In this document: positions 25,043 to 34,129 of the stretch, piece by piece
Layout: each line of letters opens with the position of its first letter
Position numbering within the stretch: position 1 is the stretch's first letter
NCBI GenBank assembly: GCA_029263055.1
Contig: JAJCYG010000069.1
Coordinates: forward strand, 1 to 64,000
Length of the DNA stretch: 64,000 nucleotides
Source of the DNA: Actinomycetes bacterium
GTDB lineage: Bacteria; Auribacterota; JAJCYG01
Direction of reading: 5' to 3'
The notes under the pieces: generated by a model
Told to the model about the DNA's origin: nothing
What the model saw: the letters and a program-made list of their open reading frames with translations, nothing else
Databases searched by the model: none
Made by a program: the position numbers and the translations under genes

Positions 25043-26566
25043 ATGAAAAAATTATTTACCTTTATTTTTATTCTGATCTTAACAGGTTGCGCTCAAACAC
25101 CTGAAGAACCCAATACGCTTCGTCTGCGTCTCAAACACGACCTCACCACTCTTGACCCTGCTTACATTGTTGATTTAGATGGCGGACGGGTTGCGGCAAA
25201 ATTGTTTAATGGATTGGTTAAATATGATAAGAACCTCGATATTATTGGAGACCTCGCAGAAAAGTGGGAAGTTTCTAAAAATGGTGTGCGCTATCGTTTT
25301 TTTTTAAAACCAGATATTAAATTCAGTAATGGTCAGCCCCTCACCTCTAAAGATGTCGCTTTTTCATTTAATCGAATTCGCAACATAGAAACTCTCTCTC
25401 CACGAAAATGGATCTTTGACAGCGTCAACACCATTGAAACCCCAAACAAAACAACCCTTGTCATTTTACTGAAGAAACCCTTTTCCCCTTTTCTTTCATT
25501 ACTCACACTTCCAAGTGCTTATATTGTTCCTAAAAAAAGTTTTGATCAAAAAGAAAATGGATTCAAACACAATCCTATAGGAACCGGCCCTTATCAATTA
25601 AAAGAATGGCAAACAAGCACTCAGATTGTTTTAGAAAAAAATAGGCACTATTTTGACACCTCTTCCAAACTGAGCCAGATTAAATACAAGATTATTCCTG
25701 AAGATTTTGTGACAGTAGGTGAATTTGAACGCAACCTACTAGACACCATAGAAATTCCTCGAGCTGATTTTAAGCATTACACCACTGCAGCCAATCTAAA
25801 ACCTTATATTATTGATCAAACAGGGTTAAACACCTATTATTTTGGCTTTAATTGCCGCAAAAAACCTTTTTCAAATAAACGGGTCCGCCAAGCAATCAAC
25901 TACGCCATTAACAAAAAAGAGATTGCTGAAAAAGTGTTAGAAGGTCGGTGTGAAATCGCGACAGGCCCAGTCCCCCCACCTTTAAATACAGCACAAAAAC
26001 AGCTAGACGAACTCTACACCTATAATCCTGAGAAGGCAAAACAGCTCTTAAAAGAAGCAAACCAATCACTCCCCCTTAAAATCGAATTTTATATCAATCA
26101 AGACAAAGAAGTCTTTAGCATTGCCACCTTAATAAAAGAAGACCTACAAAAGGTAGGCATTGAAGCCAACCTTATCTTAAGAGATTGGAGTGCCTTTAAA
26201 GAAGCGATCAACAAAGGTGACTCAGACTGTTTTTTTCTCTCTTGGTGGGCTGACTATCCAGACATTGAAAACTTTCTCTATCCTACATTTCATTCGAAAA
26301 ATTTTGGAGGGGGGGGTAACCGATCTTTTTACAAAAATAGAAAAGTAGATCAACTGCTAGAAGAAGCTCAAAAAACAACAGAACCCCAAAAGCGAATGGC
26401 CCTTTACCAACAAGCCCAGGAACAGATTAGAAAAGATGCACCTTGGGTCTTTTTATGGCATCGAAAAACTTATTTTGTTCGCCAACCCCATGTTCAAAAC
26501 TTTCAACTCTATCCTGTCTACACCATGGAAAAAGGAACACAAATCGCTTTAGAAGAAAACTATTAA
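25043..26566 (+). CDS. Peptide ABC transporter substrate-binding lipoprotein (SBP_bac_5)
   Basis: 507 residues. A lipoprotein signal ends in the lipobox LTGC (Cys16). The mature protein is a DppA/OppA-type binding protein with 'LTTLDPAYIVD', 'NGLVKYDKNLDIIGDLAEKWEV', 'FSNGQPLTSKDVAFSFNRI', 'GTGPYQLKEW' and 'FSNKRVRQAINYAINK'. The start MKKLF at 25043 is chosen because it gives a proper signal peptide; the longer frame from 24962 is inside the deacylase gene. It delivers short peptides to the two permeases that follow. Confidence 0.93.
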   Translation: MKKLFTFIFILILTGCAQTPEEPNTLRLRLKHDLTTLDPAYIVDLDGGRVAAKLFNGLVKYDKNLDIIGDLAEKWEVSKNGVRYRFFLKPDIKFSNGQPLTSKDVAFSFNRIRNIETLSPRKWIFDSVNTIETPNKTTLVILLKKPFSPFLSLLTLPSAYIVPKKSFDQKENGFKHNPIGTGPYQLKEWQTSTQIVLEKNRHYFDTSSKLSQIKYKIIPEDFVTVGEFERNLLDTIEIPRADFKHYTTAANLKPYIIDQTGLNTYYFGFNCRKKPFSNKRVRQAINYAINKKEIAEKVLEGRCEIATGPVPPPLNTAQKQLDELYTYNPEKAKQLLKEANQSLPLKIEFYINQDKEVFSIATLIKEDLQKVGIEANLILRDWSAFKEAINKGDSDCFFLSWWADYPDIENFLYPTFHSKNFGGGGNRSFYKNRKVDQLLEEAQKTTEPQKRMALYQQAQEQIRKDAPWVFLWHRKTYFVRQPHVQNFQLYPVYTMEKGTQIALEENY

Positions 26567-26569
26567 ACT

Positions 26570-27496
26570 ATGCTTAATTATTCGCTGAAACGACTTTTTT
26601 TTGCCATCCCAACCCTTTTAGGGGTGATCTTCATCAGCTTTTGCCTGCTTCGCTCTATTCCAGGCAACCCGGCCCATGTGCTTGTTGGGGAACGGGCTTC
26701 TCAAGAAGTAATAGAAGCGTATGAAGAAAAATTAGGCCTCAACCTCCCCTTTCCAATTCAGTTTGGCAAATATTTGCTCACGATTTGTGAAGGTGATTTT
26801 GGCGTCTCCTACTTTTCAGGAAAACCAGTATTAGGAACATTACTTCAAAAATTTCCCAACACGTTTAAGCTCGCGTTTTTTGCCCTGCTCTTTTCTTTTA
26901 TACTTGGAACCATAACAGGGCTTTTGGCCGCAGCCTTTAAAGGAAGTTGGCTTGATAAGTTTCTTCTCTTCTTTTCATTACTAGGGCTCTCCATTCCTGT
27001 TTTCTGGGTGGGACTCCTCTTAATCTTAGTCTTTGCCATTTATCTTCCCCTCCTTCCTCCAGGAGGAATGGGCAATGGCCATTGGACCTACTTAATACTT
27101 CCGGTCATCACACTCGGCGCCCGCACAGCGGCAGCCACATTTCGCCTTTCACGCACCTGTTTTTTAAAAATATTAAAAGAAAAATATATTCAGACTGCCT
27201 TTGCCAAAGGCCTTCCAAAAAACAAAATACTCTGCGTGCATGTTTTTAAAAATGCGCTCATCCCTATTGTCACTTTTTTAGGACTTGATTTTGGAAGCAC
27301 TTTAGGAGGGGCTGTCTTAACTGAAACAGTCTTTGGATGGGATGGAATTGGCCGTTTTGCCGTCGAAGGATTGTTCAAACGAGACTATCCGGTTATTTTA
27401 GGCACCATTCTTTTTGGAGCCATTGTGTTTGTGATTGTCAACTTAGTAATTGATTTGCTTTATGCAAAAATAGATCCAAGGATTGAATACAAATGA
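26570..27496 (+). CDS. Peptide ABC transporter permease, DppB type
   Basis: 308 residues, about six transmembrane helices. The 'ETVFGWDGIGRFAVEGLFKRDYPVI' loop, quoted in part, and the EAA-like motif 'KILKEKYIQTAFAKGLPKNKI' are diagnostic of DppB/OppB. It starts 3 nt after the binding-protein stop and overlaps the next permease by 4 nt. Confidence 0.94.
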   Translation: MLNYSLKRLFFAIPTLLGVIFISFCLLRSIPGNPAHVLVGERASQEVIEAYEEKLGLNLPFPIQFGKYLLTICEGDFGVSYFSGKPVLGTLLQKFPNTFKLAFFALLFSFILGTITGLLAAAFKGSWLDKFLLFFSLLGLSIPVFWVGLLLILVFAIYLPLLPPGGMGNGHWTYLILPVITLGARTAAATFRLSRTCFLKILKEKYIQTAFAKGLPKNKILCVHVFKNALIPIVTFLGLDFGSTLGGAVLTETVFGWDGIGRFAVEGLFKRDYPVILGTILFGAIVFVIVNLVIDLLYAKIDPRIEYK

Positions 27497-28272
27497 GACC
27501 CTCTTTTTGGATTGTACTCATATTGTTAGGTTTACTTTTTTTTGGAGCTCTTGCAGCCCCTTGCCTCTCACCCTTTGATCCCAACACCTCAAACATTGAG
27601 CTCAAAAAACTAGCCCCTTCGTTAACCCATCTTTTTGGAACCGATGAATTGGGTAGGGATATTTTTTCGCGTGTTCTTTATGGCTCACGTGTTTCTTTAT
27701 TGGTTGGCCTAAGCGCCACTTTAATCTCTTCTTTTATCGGCACCTTGCTTGGCCTGTTAGCAGGTTTCTTTCGCGGTAAAGTAGACTTTGTTATTCAAAT
27801 GGTTACAGACCTTACCCTCGCGTTTCCCATGCTCTTACTTGCCATTGGGATTGCCATTGTATTACCCCCAGGTCTTCTCTCTATCACGCTCACCCTTTCA
27901 CTTGTAGGCTGGGCCCCTTTTGCACGCTTGATTCGCGGCACAGTCATGGAACTGCGCGAAAGAGAGTTTGTCCAAGCCGCTTATTCTTTAGGTAGCTCTT
28001 CAAATAGCATTTTGTTCAAACATCTATTACCTAATCTAGGTCATATCTTCTTTGTTACAGCTACCATCAAAATAGGCGGCTTTATTTTAAACGAATCAGC
28101 CCTCAGCTTTCTTGGTTTAGGAGCCAATCCCTCCACTCCAACCTGGGGCTCCATGGTCTACCAAGGAATCGACTTCATCCGCTACCAACCTTGGATCGCC
28201 TTTTTCCCTGGCCTAGCCATCTTCACCACCGTCTCCCTCTTCAATCTTCTAGGCGACCAACTAGACAAGTAG
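27493..28272 (+). CDS. Peptide ABC transporter permease, DppC type
   Basis: 259 residues, five to six membrane helices. Hallmarks are 'HLFGTDELGRDIFSRVLYG', the EAA motif 'ELREREFVQAAYSLGSS', and 'NESALSFLGLGANPSTPTWG'. It lacks the long cytoplasmic N-terminus of some DppC proteins. No DppD/DppF ATPase gene follows; the next gene is a kinase with its own promoter, so the ATPases must be supplied from elsewhere. Confidence 0.94.
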   Translation: MRPSFWIVLILLGLLFFGALAAPCLSPFDPNTSNIELKKLAPSLTHLFGTDELGRDIFSRVLYGSRVSLLVGLSATLISSFIGTLLGLLAGFFRGKVDFVIQMVTDLTLAFPMLLLAIGIAIVLPPGLLSITLTLSLVGWAPFARLIRGTVMELREREFVQAAYSLGSSSNSILFKHLLPNLGHIFFVTATIKIGGFILNESALSFLGLGANPSTPTWGSMVYQGIDFIRYQPWIAFFPGLAIFTTVSLFNLLGDQLDK

Positions 28273-28294
28273 ACTTTATCTCGTCGCTGTCCTC

Positions 28295-28323
28295 TTGACA
28301 AAAACACTCGATTCTGTTATGTT
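28295..28323 (+). promoter_or_regulatory. Promoter of the exported-kinase gene
   Basis: TTGACA (28295-28300), 17-nt spacer and TATGTT (28318-28323), 40 nt before the ATG at 28364. An AGAAGGG near 28345 is the likely ribosome site, with long spacing. Confidence 0.65.
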
Positions 28324-28363
28324 ATTTTTCTATTTCATCTAATTAGAAGGGTTTGCGTATAAT

Positions 28364-30535
28364 ATGTTTTCTCAAAGGATGTACAAGCTTTTGTTTAGGA
28401 AAGGGTTATGCCTACTGTTGGCAGCGCTCATTATCTCTTTTTGTCCATTACCACAGCATCCTTTAAGCAATCTCTTAGCCCCTGAAACCCACTTTTTAGC
28501 AGGAAAACGCTCTGCAGGCCCCATTGATTTCATGCTCCCCTATCCAACAAAAACCTCGCTTGGAGGAGTCATTCCTGATGCCGAAGAATTAAAAGAGGCT
28601 TTACTCGAGACGTTTTTACAGGAAATAGAAAGCCATGATAACTCAAGGCTCGAACAATTAATTGAACAGTTAAAAAATGTTCCGCTCGACCCAAACAAAC
28701 CCAATCATCAAATATATCTTCAAGCGGGTTGGAAAAACATTGATTGGGATCAACTGCGCACAGACCTTACATGGGGATTCTATGATCTTACCGATGCGAT
28801 AAGGGATGAAGTCATCACAATCATGGTGCATGAAAACGGATCTAATTTGGGTTTTCTAAGTTCAAAGGCAACCCATAAAAAAGCGCTTCCAATCTATTCA
28901 TTCTTAAGCGATGAAACAAAGATACATATCACTCTAGGACTTCTTACTTCTGACGATTTGCTCTTTAAATTACAGGTGTTGTTTAACACTCTAGTCAAAG
29001 AACTTGTTTACTCAAGTTTAGAAAAAAATAACGGTGTTAATGCCACACGATTAGCTCATCCTATTACCACAGCACTAGAACCCCTTTTAGAGCCATCTGA
29101 AGAGGAGTCCACACTCAATAGCACGACACAAAAAGTAAGCCTTCTTTATGCTGTGGAACATGATTTAACCGATTATCTAAAATCAATCGAGCCAGATCAT
29201 CCTCTAGACTTTGAAAACGATTTTTACGAAAAGTCACAATCTCTCATCGTTTTTCTAGAAGAAATAAAATCTATTTCAACGCTATCTGAAACAACTCTTG
29301 AGCTGAAACTCAATCAAGTCTTAGCAGAACTCAATGACGTAGAAAAATATGAACTCATCTTTTCTCTTCTAAAAAACAAGCCACTCCCTTTTAAAGGAGG
29401 AACAAGACTTATACAAATCTTCTTAGAAAACAAAAGATTCTTTAACAAAAAACTTATTAGAGCAGTAAGCCCTCACTTTCACAACGCTCTTTTATCTGCT
29501 TTAGAGAAAATTTTAAGTGCTGATATCATCGAATCAAATAATCTAAGATTAATAGAAAAAACAGATTACAGCACTTGTTATACACATAAAGGTAAACGTC
29601 TATTAAAAATAGCAAATCATTTTGATGCGATTAAATTTTTTATTTATGAAAGAAATATTTTAACTTTTATAAATCAGCAGTCTGACACGCCCCCTTACTT
29701 TCCATATTTTTTAGATGGACTAAAAATAGTTCGAATAGATAATCAATATGAACTTGCTCTAGAGATGGAATATATTCCTGATTCTTATAATTTAAGCCAA
29801 CAGATAGAAAAAGGGATGCCACTAACAACAAAAACATCTGTTCAACTTATGTGGCAGTTTCTTGAAGCACTTGCTTTCCTACAAAAGCACGACATTGTGG
29901 TGCGAGATATCAAACCAGCTAATTTCTTAATTCAATATATTAACAGGAGCGGCCTCAAGTATAGACCCTATTTAATCGATTTTGGAATGAGTCATTTTCA
30001 GGCAGACTCTCCCTTTTCCAACGAGGCAATGATTGGGACACCTCACTTTAACTCTTATGAAGAAATCCTAGCGGGTCCATATACTCAAAAACAAGACCTC
30101 TACAAAACAGGACTCTTGTTTTACTACCTTTTTTCAAGAGGATATCTCCCTATGTGGCAACACCCCATCTATGGGCCAGGAGAAACAGCTGTTATTGGTG
30201 AACCAGCACCTTCTAAGAAAATTCCAATGGACATCTTTAGAGAGATCAACGAGACAGAAACATTTATTTCTTTAAAAACTCATGTGAGCGGGATTTCCAT
30301 GCAACCTATCACTTCCATCATTGATGGAATGGTACAAAAAAAGTTAGAAGAGAGACCACCCTACAGCTCTGCTTTAGACGTAATGAGAGCACTTGCTCCC
30401 ATTATAGAACAACTCTTCACACCTGAAGAATGGAAACAATTTGTAGCCCCTAAATACGCAAACTTGTTTTATAACACTCCACTTTCTAAAGAACTAGAAA
30501 ACAAAAGCGAAACTAAATTTGCTGTCGCCATTTAA
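28364..30535 (+). CDS. Protein kinase-like protein with N-terminal signal/anchor segment
   Basis: 723 residues. A basic N-terminus and hydrophobic segment (about 14-30) are followed by 'LSNLLAPETHFLAGK' at about 34-48, a phrase I associate with exported Omnitrophota proteins. Residues 50-400 are mostly helical and match nothing I recognise. Residues about 400-690 form a Ser/Thr kinase domain: beta3 Lys415 (RLLKIAN), catalytic loop VVRDIKPANFL (Asp515; the usual HRD is VRD), DFG at 539-541 (LIDFGMSHF), activation-loop end 'GTPHFNSYEEI' in place of APE, and 'QDLYKTGLLFYYLFS' for the F-helix Asp/Gly. All catalytic residues are present, so it looks active. If the N-terminal segment exports the protein, the kinase would face a compartment lacking ATP, which is odd. 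It ends before a strong bidirectional terminator. Confidence 0.82.
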   Translation: MFSQRMYKLLFRKGLCLLLAALIISFCPLPQHPLSNLLAPETHFLAGKRSAGPIDFMLPYPTKTSLGGVIPDAEELKEALLETFLQEIESHDNSRLEQLIEQLKNVPLDPNKPNHQIYLQAGWKNIDWDQLRTDLTWGFYDLTDAIRDEVITIMVHENGSNLGFLSSKATHKKALPIYSFLSDETKIHITLGLLTSDDLLFKLQVLFNTLVKELVYSSLEKNNGVNATRLAHPITTALEPLLEPSEEESTLNSTTQKVSLLYAVEHDLTDYLKSIEPDHPLDFENDFYEKSQSLIVFLEEIKSISTLSETTLELKLNQVLAELNDVEKYELIFSLLKNKPLPFKGGTRLIQIFLENKRFFNKKLIRAVSPHFHNALLSALEKILSADIIESNNLRLIEKTDYSTCYTHKGKRLLKIANHFDAIKFFIYERNILTFINQQSDTPPYFPYFLDGLKIVRIDNQYELALEMEYIPDSYNLSQQIEKGMPLTTKTSVQLMWQFLEALAFLQKHDIVVRDIKPANFLIQYINRSGLKYRPYLIDFGMSHFQADSPFSNEAMIGTPHFNSYEEILAGPYTQKQDLYKTGLLFYYLFSRGYLPMWQHPIYGPGETAVIGEPAPSKKIPMDIFREINETETFISLKTHVSGISMQPITSIIDGMVQKKLEERPPYSSALDVMRALAPIIEQLFTPEEWKQFVAPKYANLFYNTPLSKELENKSETKFAVAI

Positions 30536-30550
30536 CTAACAGGATAAATA

Positions 30551-30664
30551 AAAAGCAAAGTGCTAAGATTTGAGGCACAAATAAAAAAATCGCCCGAATC
30601 GTATATTAAATACGTTGAGGGCGATTTTTTTATTTGTAACGAAGAAGATTAGTGCTTTGCTTTT
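30551..30664. terminator. Strong bidirectional terminator between convergent genes
   Basis: A perfect 19-bp inverted repeat (30577-30595 with 30619-30637) contains GGGCGATTTTTTT on the plus strand and the same on the minus strand, so it works in both directions. A smaller stem sits in the 23-nt loop, and 10-bp outer arms (30551-30560 and 30655-30664) extend it. It separates the plus-strand kinase gene from the minus-strand TPR gene. Confidence 0.9.
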
Positions 30665-30667
30665 GAT

Positions 30668-31570
30668 TTATGGAATTGTTGTGTTCCAACCGTATAGAGG
30701 TTGGTTTGTTAAATATTCTTTGTCTCGTTTAAGTTGTGCACGACGAGCCAAGTCAATTAACTCAACCACAATTTGACGATCTTCAGGTTCTGGACCTTGA
30801 CGTAAAATTGTTTCCCAAGTTTCAATTGCTTTACCATATTTCTTTTGCAAGTAGTACTCTTTACCCTCGGTGAGTAAATTTTCCATCTTGTTACGATCCA
30901 ACATAGCCATTGCTTCTTGGTAGTCAGAACGAACCGCGAAACGATATTCGTTATCAATGTCTTTGTTGTATTCGGTACGAACAACGTTTGACATTGCTTG
31001 AGCTAAGTCACGCAACATTTGGTTTTCAAAAAGCCGTTGCGCTTTACGATGCAACTTGTGAGCTTCTTTGCTTTCAGGATAAATTTCAATCGCCACTTCT
31101 GCTTCTTCTAACGCTTTTTCATACATGTGATTATGAATGTAGCGTTTTGAACGGCGAAGGTATTCACCCACTTTTGTGTTACGTTCGATTTTTAACTGAC
31201 GGTTATAAGCACCTTCTGCAACACGAAGATGTTCACGAGCCATTTCATATGTAGGATCAATTTCAAGGGCTTTTTGGAATTCAACGATAGCTGAATCAAA
31301 TTTTTTGGCACGATAGAATTTAGTTCCTTCATCAAAATGATGAAAAACCATTGCTCTTTTTTCTTGATCAGAAAAACGCTCTTCAATCACTTTTTTGAGA
31401 ACTAATTCATGAGCCATATTAAAAGCTTCATAACGAGGTTCTTCGTAAGGACGGCTAACTTTCCCCCCACGTTCTTGGGCTTGAATACTAGCTGGAATTA
31501 AAATACTAAATGCAACAACCGGGAACAACAAACGACTTTTGTTAAAACGCCCTCTGAAAGAGTCCTTCAT
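30668..31570 (-). CDS. Exported TPR-repeat protein
   Basis: 300 residues. A signal peptide (cleavage after SIQA, near residue 30) is followed by TPR motifs such as 'GTKFYRAKKFDSAIVEFQKALEIDP', 'NHMYEKALEEAEVAIEIYPES' and 'YYLQKKYGKAIETWETILRQGP'. It is probably a periplasmic scaffold. It has its own promoter (31613-31641) and GAGGTG ribosome site. It lies 155 nt downstream of the Tol-Pal run on the same strand, in roughly the position held by CpoB in proteobacteria, but is not obviously CpoB. Confidence 0.83.
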   Translation of the reverse strand: MKDSFRGRFNKSRLLFPVVAFSILIPASIQAQERGGKVSRPYEEPRYEAFNMAHELVLKKVIEERFSDQEKRAMVFHHFDEGTKFYRAKKFDSAIVEFQKALEIDPTYEMAREHLRVAEGAYNRQLKIERNTKVGEYLRRSKRYIHNHMYEKALEEAEVAIEIYPESKEAHKLHRKAQRLFENQMLRDLAQAMSNVVRTEYNKDIDNEYRFAVRSDYQEAMAMLDRNKMENLLTEGKEYYLQKKYGKAIETWETILRQGPEPEDRQIVVELIDLARRAQLKRDKEYLTNQPLYGWNTTIP

Positions 31571-31612
31571 TCTTCACCTCGTAACATGGAGTTAATGGCT
31601 CTTAATTCTTAA

Positions 31613-31641
31613 ATTTTAGGTCTTTACCCAAAAACTGTCAA
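31613..31641 (-). promoter_or_regulatory. Sigma70-type promoter of the exported TPR gene
   Basis: Minus-strand TTGACA (31636-31641), 17-nt spacer and TAAAAT (31613-31618), about 43 nt before the ATG at 31570. Confidence 0.7.
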
Positions 31642-31725
31642 CCAATAAAGCACAATTTGTAGCGATATTATGATGCATCCTAACAACTGGTAGTGGGTAC
31701 GTCAACACCCTTTTTACAACTTTTT

Positions 31726-32271
31726 TTACTCTGGAATAACCAGTACGTCCCCTATAGCCAAATAATTCTCGTTTTCAATCTCATTAGCGAGGATTAACTC
31801 ATCTTTGGTAATCCCAAATTTAACCGCTATTTTAGAGAGCGTATCCCCTGTTCTGACCAAATAAGTAGTGGCATTTTCAGGAATATATGAGGTTTGATTA
31901 TTTGTTGATTGGGATTGATTTGTGACCAATGCCCGTTGTTCAACCCTTGAGACCTCATCTAAAAGAACCTGCATCTTTTTTGTTGAAACCTCTTGTTCTT
32001 GAACCACTTTATTCTCAACGCTTGCAACCCGGTCATACACTTCGGTTGAAAGAGTGAGCATTTGGTTTGTTGTATCTTTCTCAACTAAATCAACTGTTTG
32101 AGAAAGCTCTTGCACTTGTTCTTGTAGACGTTGAATTTCAATTCTTAACGCAGCAAACTCTTCGTTTGTTGTTGATTTAAGAATATAAACATCGTCTTTA
32201 GTTGCCACAGAAGTGCACCCAGCAACAGACAAAACAGAAACACACAAACCAAGAGCAAAAACTTTTTTCAC
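31726..32271 (-). CDS. LysM-domain lipoprotein with coiled coil
   Basis: 181 residues. Lipoprotein signal with lipobox SVAGC (Cys19); a coiled-coil region at about 30-110; an Asn/Gln/Ser-rich linker; and a C-terminal LysM domain ('YLVRTGDTLSKIAVKFGITKDELILANEIENENYLAIGDVLVIP', quoted by its two ends: YLVRTGDTLSKIA and IGDVLVIP). LysM binds peptidoglycan glycan strands. It is the last gene of the Tol-Pal operon, 19 nt after pal, where it could act like YbgF/CpoB as a coordinator of the wall with the outer membrane. Confidence 0.88.
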   Translation of the reverse strand: MKKVFALGLCVSVLSVAGCTSVATKDDVYILKSTTNEEFAALRIEIQRLQEQVQELSQTVDLVEKDTTNQMLTLSTEVYDRVASVENKVVQEQEVSTKKMQVLLDEVSRVEQRALVTNQSQSTNNQTSYIPENATTYLVRTGDTLSKIAVKFGITKDELILANEIENENYLAIGDVLVIPE

Positions 32272-32290
32272 AGGTTCAAACTCCCTTAAA

Positions 32291-32812
32291 CTATCGAGTG
32301 ATTAAGAAATGAGCGCGACGATTTTCTGACCAACCTTCGTCATCATGCAAATCACTGAGTGGTTTTTCTTCTCCATAACTCACAGTATAAACACGCTCAG
32401 CATCGACGCCCAAACCAGTCAAGTATCGACGGACAGAAAGCGCACGTTGTTCACCTAAAGCTAAATTATATTCTTTAGATCCACGCTCATCACAATGCCC
32501 TTCAATCATCAAAGCAACATTACGACGATCTTTTAACCATTCAGCAATGCGTTCTAATTGAGGACGCGCATCTTCACGAATGATTGAGCTATTGTATTGA
32601 AAGTAGACATCATTAAAAACAAGAGGGTCATTGGCTTCAACAAATTGCCAATCTTCTAATTCACTTGAAAGAGGGATATCATCACCACGTAATGCAGCAA
32701 GCTGATCCTGTTTTTTCTTATTCTTCTTTTTGCCGGCACAACCCGATGCTAAAAGAGATGTAGCTAATAAAAACGCTAGAAACGAAAACGTGCTTAATCG
32801 GAAGAACTTCAT
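32291..32812 (-). CDS. pal: Peptidoglycan-associated lipoprotein Pal
   Basis: 173 residues. Lipobox LLASGC (Cys25), a Lys-rich linker and an OmpA C-terminal domain. The peptidoglycan-binding motif reads 'MIEGHCDERGSKEYNLALGEQRA', with the Asp and Arg contacting diaminopimelate, ending 'ENRRAHFLI'. It lies 28 nt after tolB in the classic gene order. It anchors the outer membrane to the wall. Confidence 0.95.
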   Translation of the reverse strand: MKFFRLSTFSFLAFLLATSLLASGCAGKKKNKKKQDQLAALRGDDIPLSSELEDWQFVEANDPLVFNDVYFQYNSSIIREDARPQLERIAEWLKDRRNVALMIEGHCDERGSKEYNLALGEQRALSVRRYLTGLGVDAERVYTVSYGEEKPLSDLHDDEGWSENRRAHFLITR

Positions 32813-32840
32813 TTAAAACCTCCTCAAGTTAAAAAAAAGT

Positions 32841-34106
32841 CTAATAGGATGGGCTCCACGAAGGACTGGTACAATCTTTAAGTCCTCTTGTTAATCGTAT
32901 GGGATGGCCCTCATTGATGTCAATAAGATAAATGTCTGATTTATACTTTTTTGTCGACGTGTAAGCAAGATGACGACTGTTTGGTCCCCACGAAGGGTCT
33001 TCATTACTGTTTGTATCTCGTGTCACTTGCACACTCTCTCTTGTCTCAGGATCCAAAACAAATAATTGAAACTTTCCACCGACCATCGAACAATAAGCAA
33101 TCAAGTTTCCATCTGGAGAGACTTCAGGAGAAGTATTGTAACGCCCTCTTCGAGTTAATCTTTGAACTTGGCTTCCATCCGCATTCATCCAATAGATCTG
33201 AGGCGAACCACTTCGGTTAGAAACAAAAACAATCTTCTTTCCATCTGGAGTCCAACAAGGTGAAGACTCCACACTCTTAGTTCGAGTCAATCGTTTGAGA
33301 CGGCTCCCATCAGCCATACAAGTATAGAGCTCAGGGTTCCCATCACGGCTTAAGGTTAAAACCATCTTTTTTCCATCTGGAGAATAACGAGCAAACGCAT
33401 TCAAGCCCGGGCGTTTAGAAAGTGGCTTTTTAGTCTGCTTCACCAAATCTAAAACAAAGATATGCGGCAAACGGTTAGAGTAATCCGTGCATAAGATTTT
33501 CTGTTCAAGTGGAGACCACTTTGGGTAAATTGCGATTTCTCTGCCATTGGTTAGCTGGAGCAGGTTACGTCCATCCCAATCCACAGTATAAACCTGCTTA
33601 CTGCCTGAGCGGTTTGACACAAATGCGATCTGGCTCGCCCCAAGACCTGGCTTACCTGTAACCCCTTGAATGATTGCTTCAGCGACTTCGTGCATGAGCT
33701 GTGCTTTATCTGCCTCAGGACGCTTAAACTTTTCTTTGAGAACCACCTGGCCCGATGTGACGTCAATCACTTTACTAATCACCTCAATAGAGCTACCACG
33801 ACTCTCCATTTGAGTAAAAACCAAGACTTCTGCACCGCGCTGCTTCCAATTGGCAATTTCGCGTAAGCTGTTTCCACTCACACTACCTGTAGCCATTAAT
33901 AAAAAATGGCCTGAAAGTTTGAGATCATTTTTTAAGATCCCTTTTAATTCCTCTGCCAGGGCTGTTTCATCAGAAGAGGCACATTCAAAATCAGCCAAAG
34001 CCAGTTTTGTTTTTGAAGAAGCGCGCTTGCTCACACTCAAAGAGACCTGAGCAATGGCAGAAGTGGCCATTGTTAATAAGAGTAGAGTAAAGAGGAATTT
34101 TTTCAT
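32841..34106 (-). CDS. tolB: Tol-Pal system protein TolB
   Basis: 421 residues. Signal peptide (MKKFLFTLLLLTMATSAIA), an N-terminal alpha/beta domain (about 25-160), and a six-bladed beta-propeller of WD40-like PD40 repeats with the phrases 'QIAFVSNRSGSKQVYTVDWDG', 'SPDGKKMVLTLSRDGNPELY' and 'TPDGKKIVFVSNRSGSPQIY', quoted in part. It is periplasmic and binds Pal. Length and architecture are normal. Confidence 0.95.
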   Translation of the reverse strand: MKKFLFTLLLLTMATSAIAQVSLSVSKRASSKTKLALADFECASSDETALAEELKGILKNDLKLSGHFLLMATGSVSGNSLREIANWKQRGAEVLVFTQMESRGSSIEVISKVIDVTSGQVVLKEKFKRPEADKAQLMHEVAEAIIQGVTGKPGLGASQIAFVSNRSGSKQVYTVDWDGRNLLQLTNGREIAIYPKWSPLEQKILCTDYSNRLPHIFVLDLVKQTKKPLSKRPGLNAFARYSPDGKKMVLTLSRDGNPELYTCMADGSRLKRLTRTKSVESSPCWTPDGKKIVFVSNRSGSPQIYWMNADGSQVQRLTRRGRYNTSPEVSPDGNLIAYCSMVGGKFQLFVLDPETRESVQVTRDTNSNEDPSWGPNSRHLAYTSTKKYKSDIYLIDINEGHPIRLTRGLKDCTSPSWSPSY

Positions 34107-34129
34107 CTGCCTATTGTACTACTTTTTTG

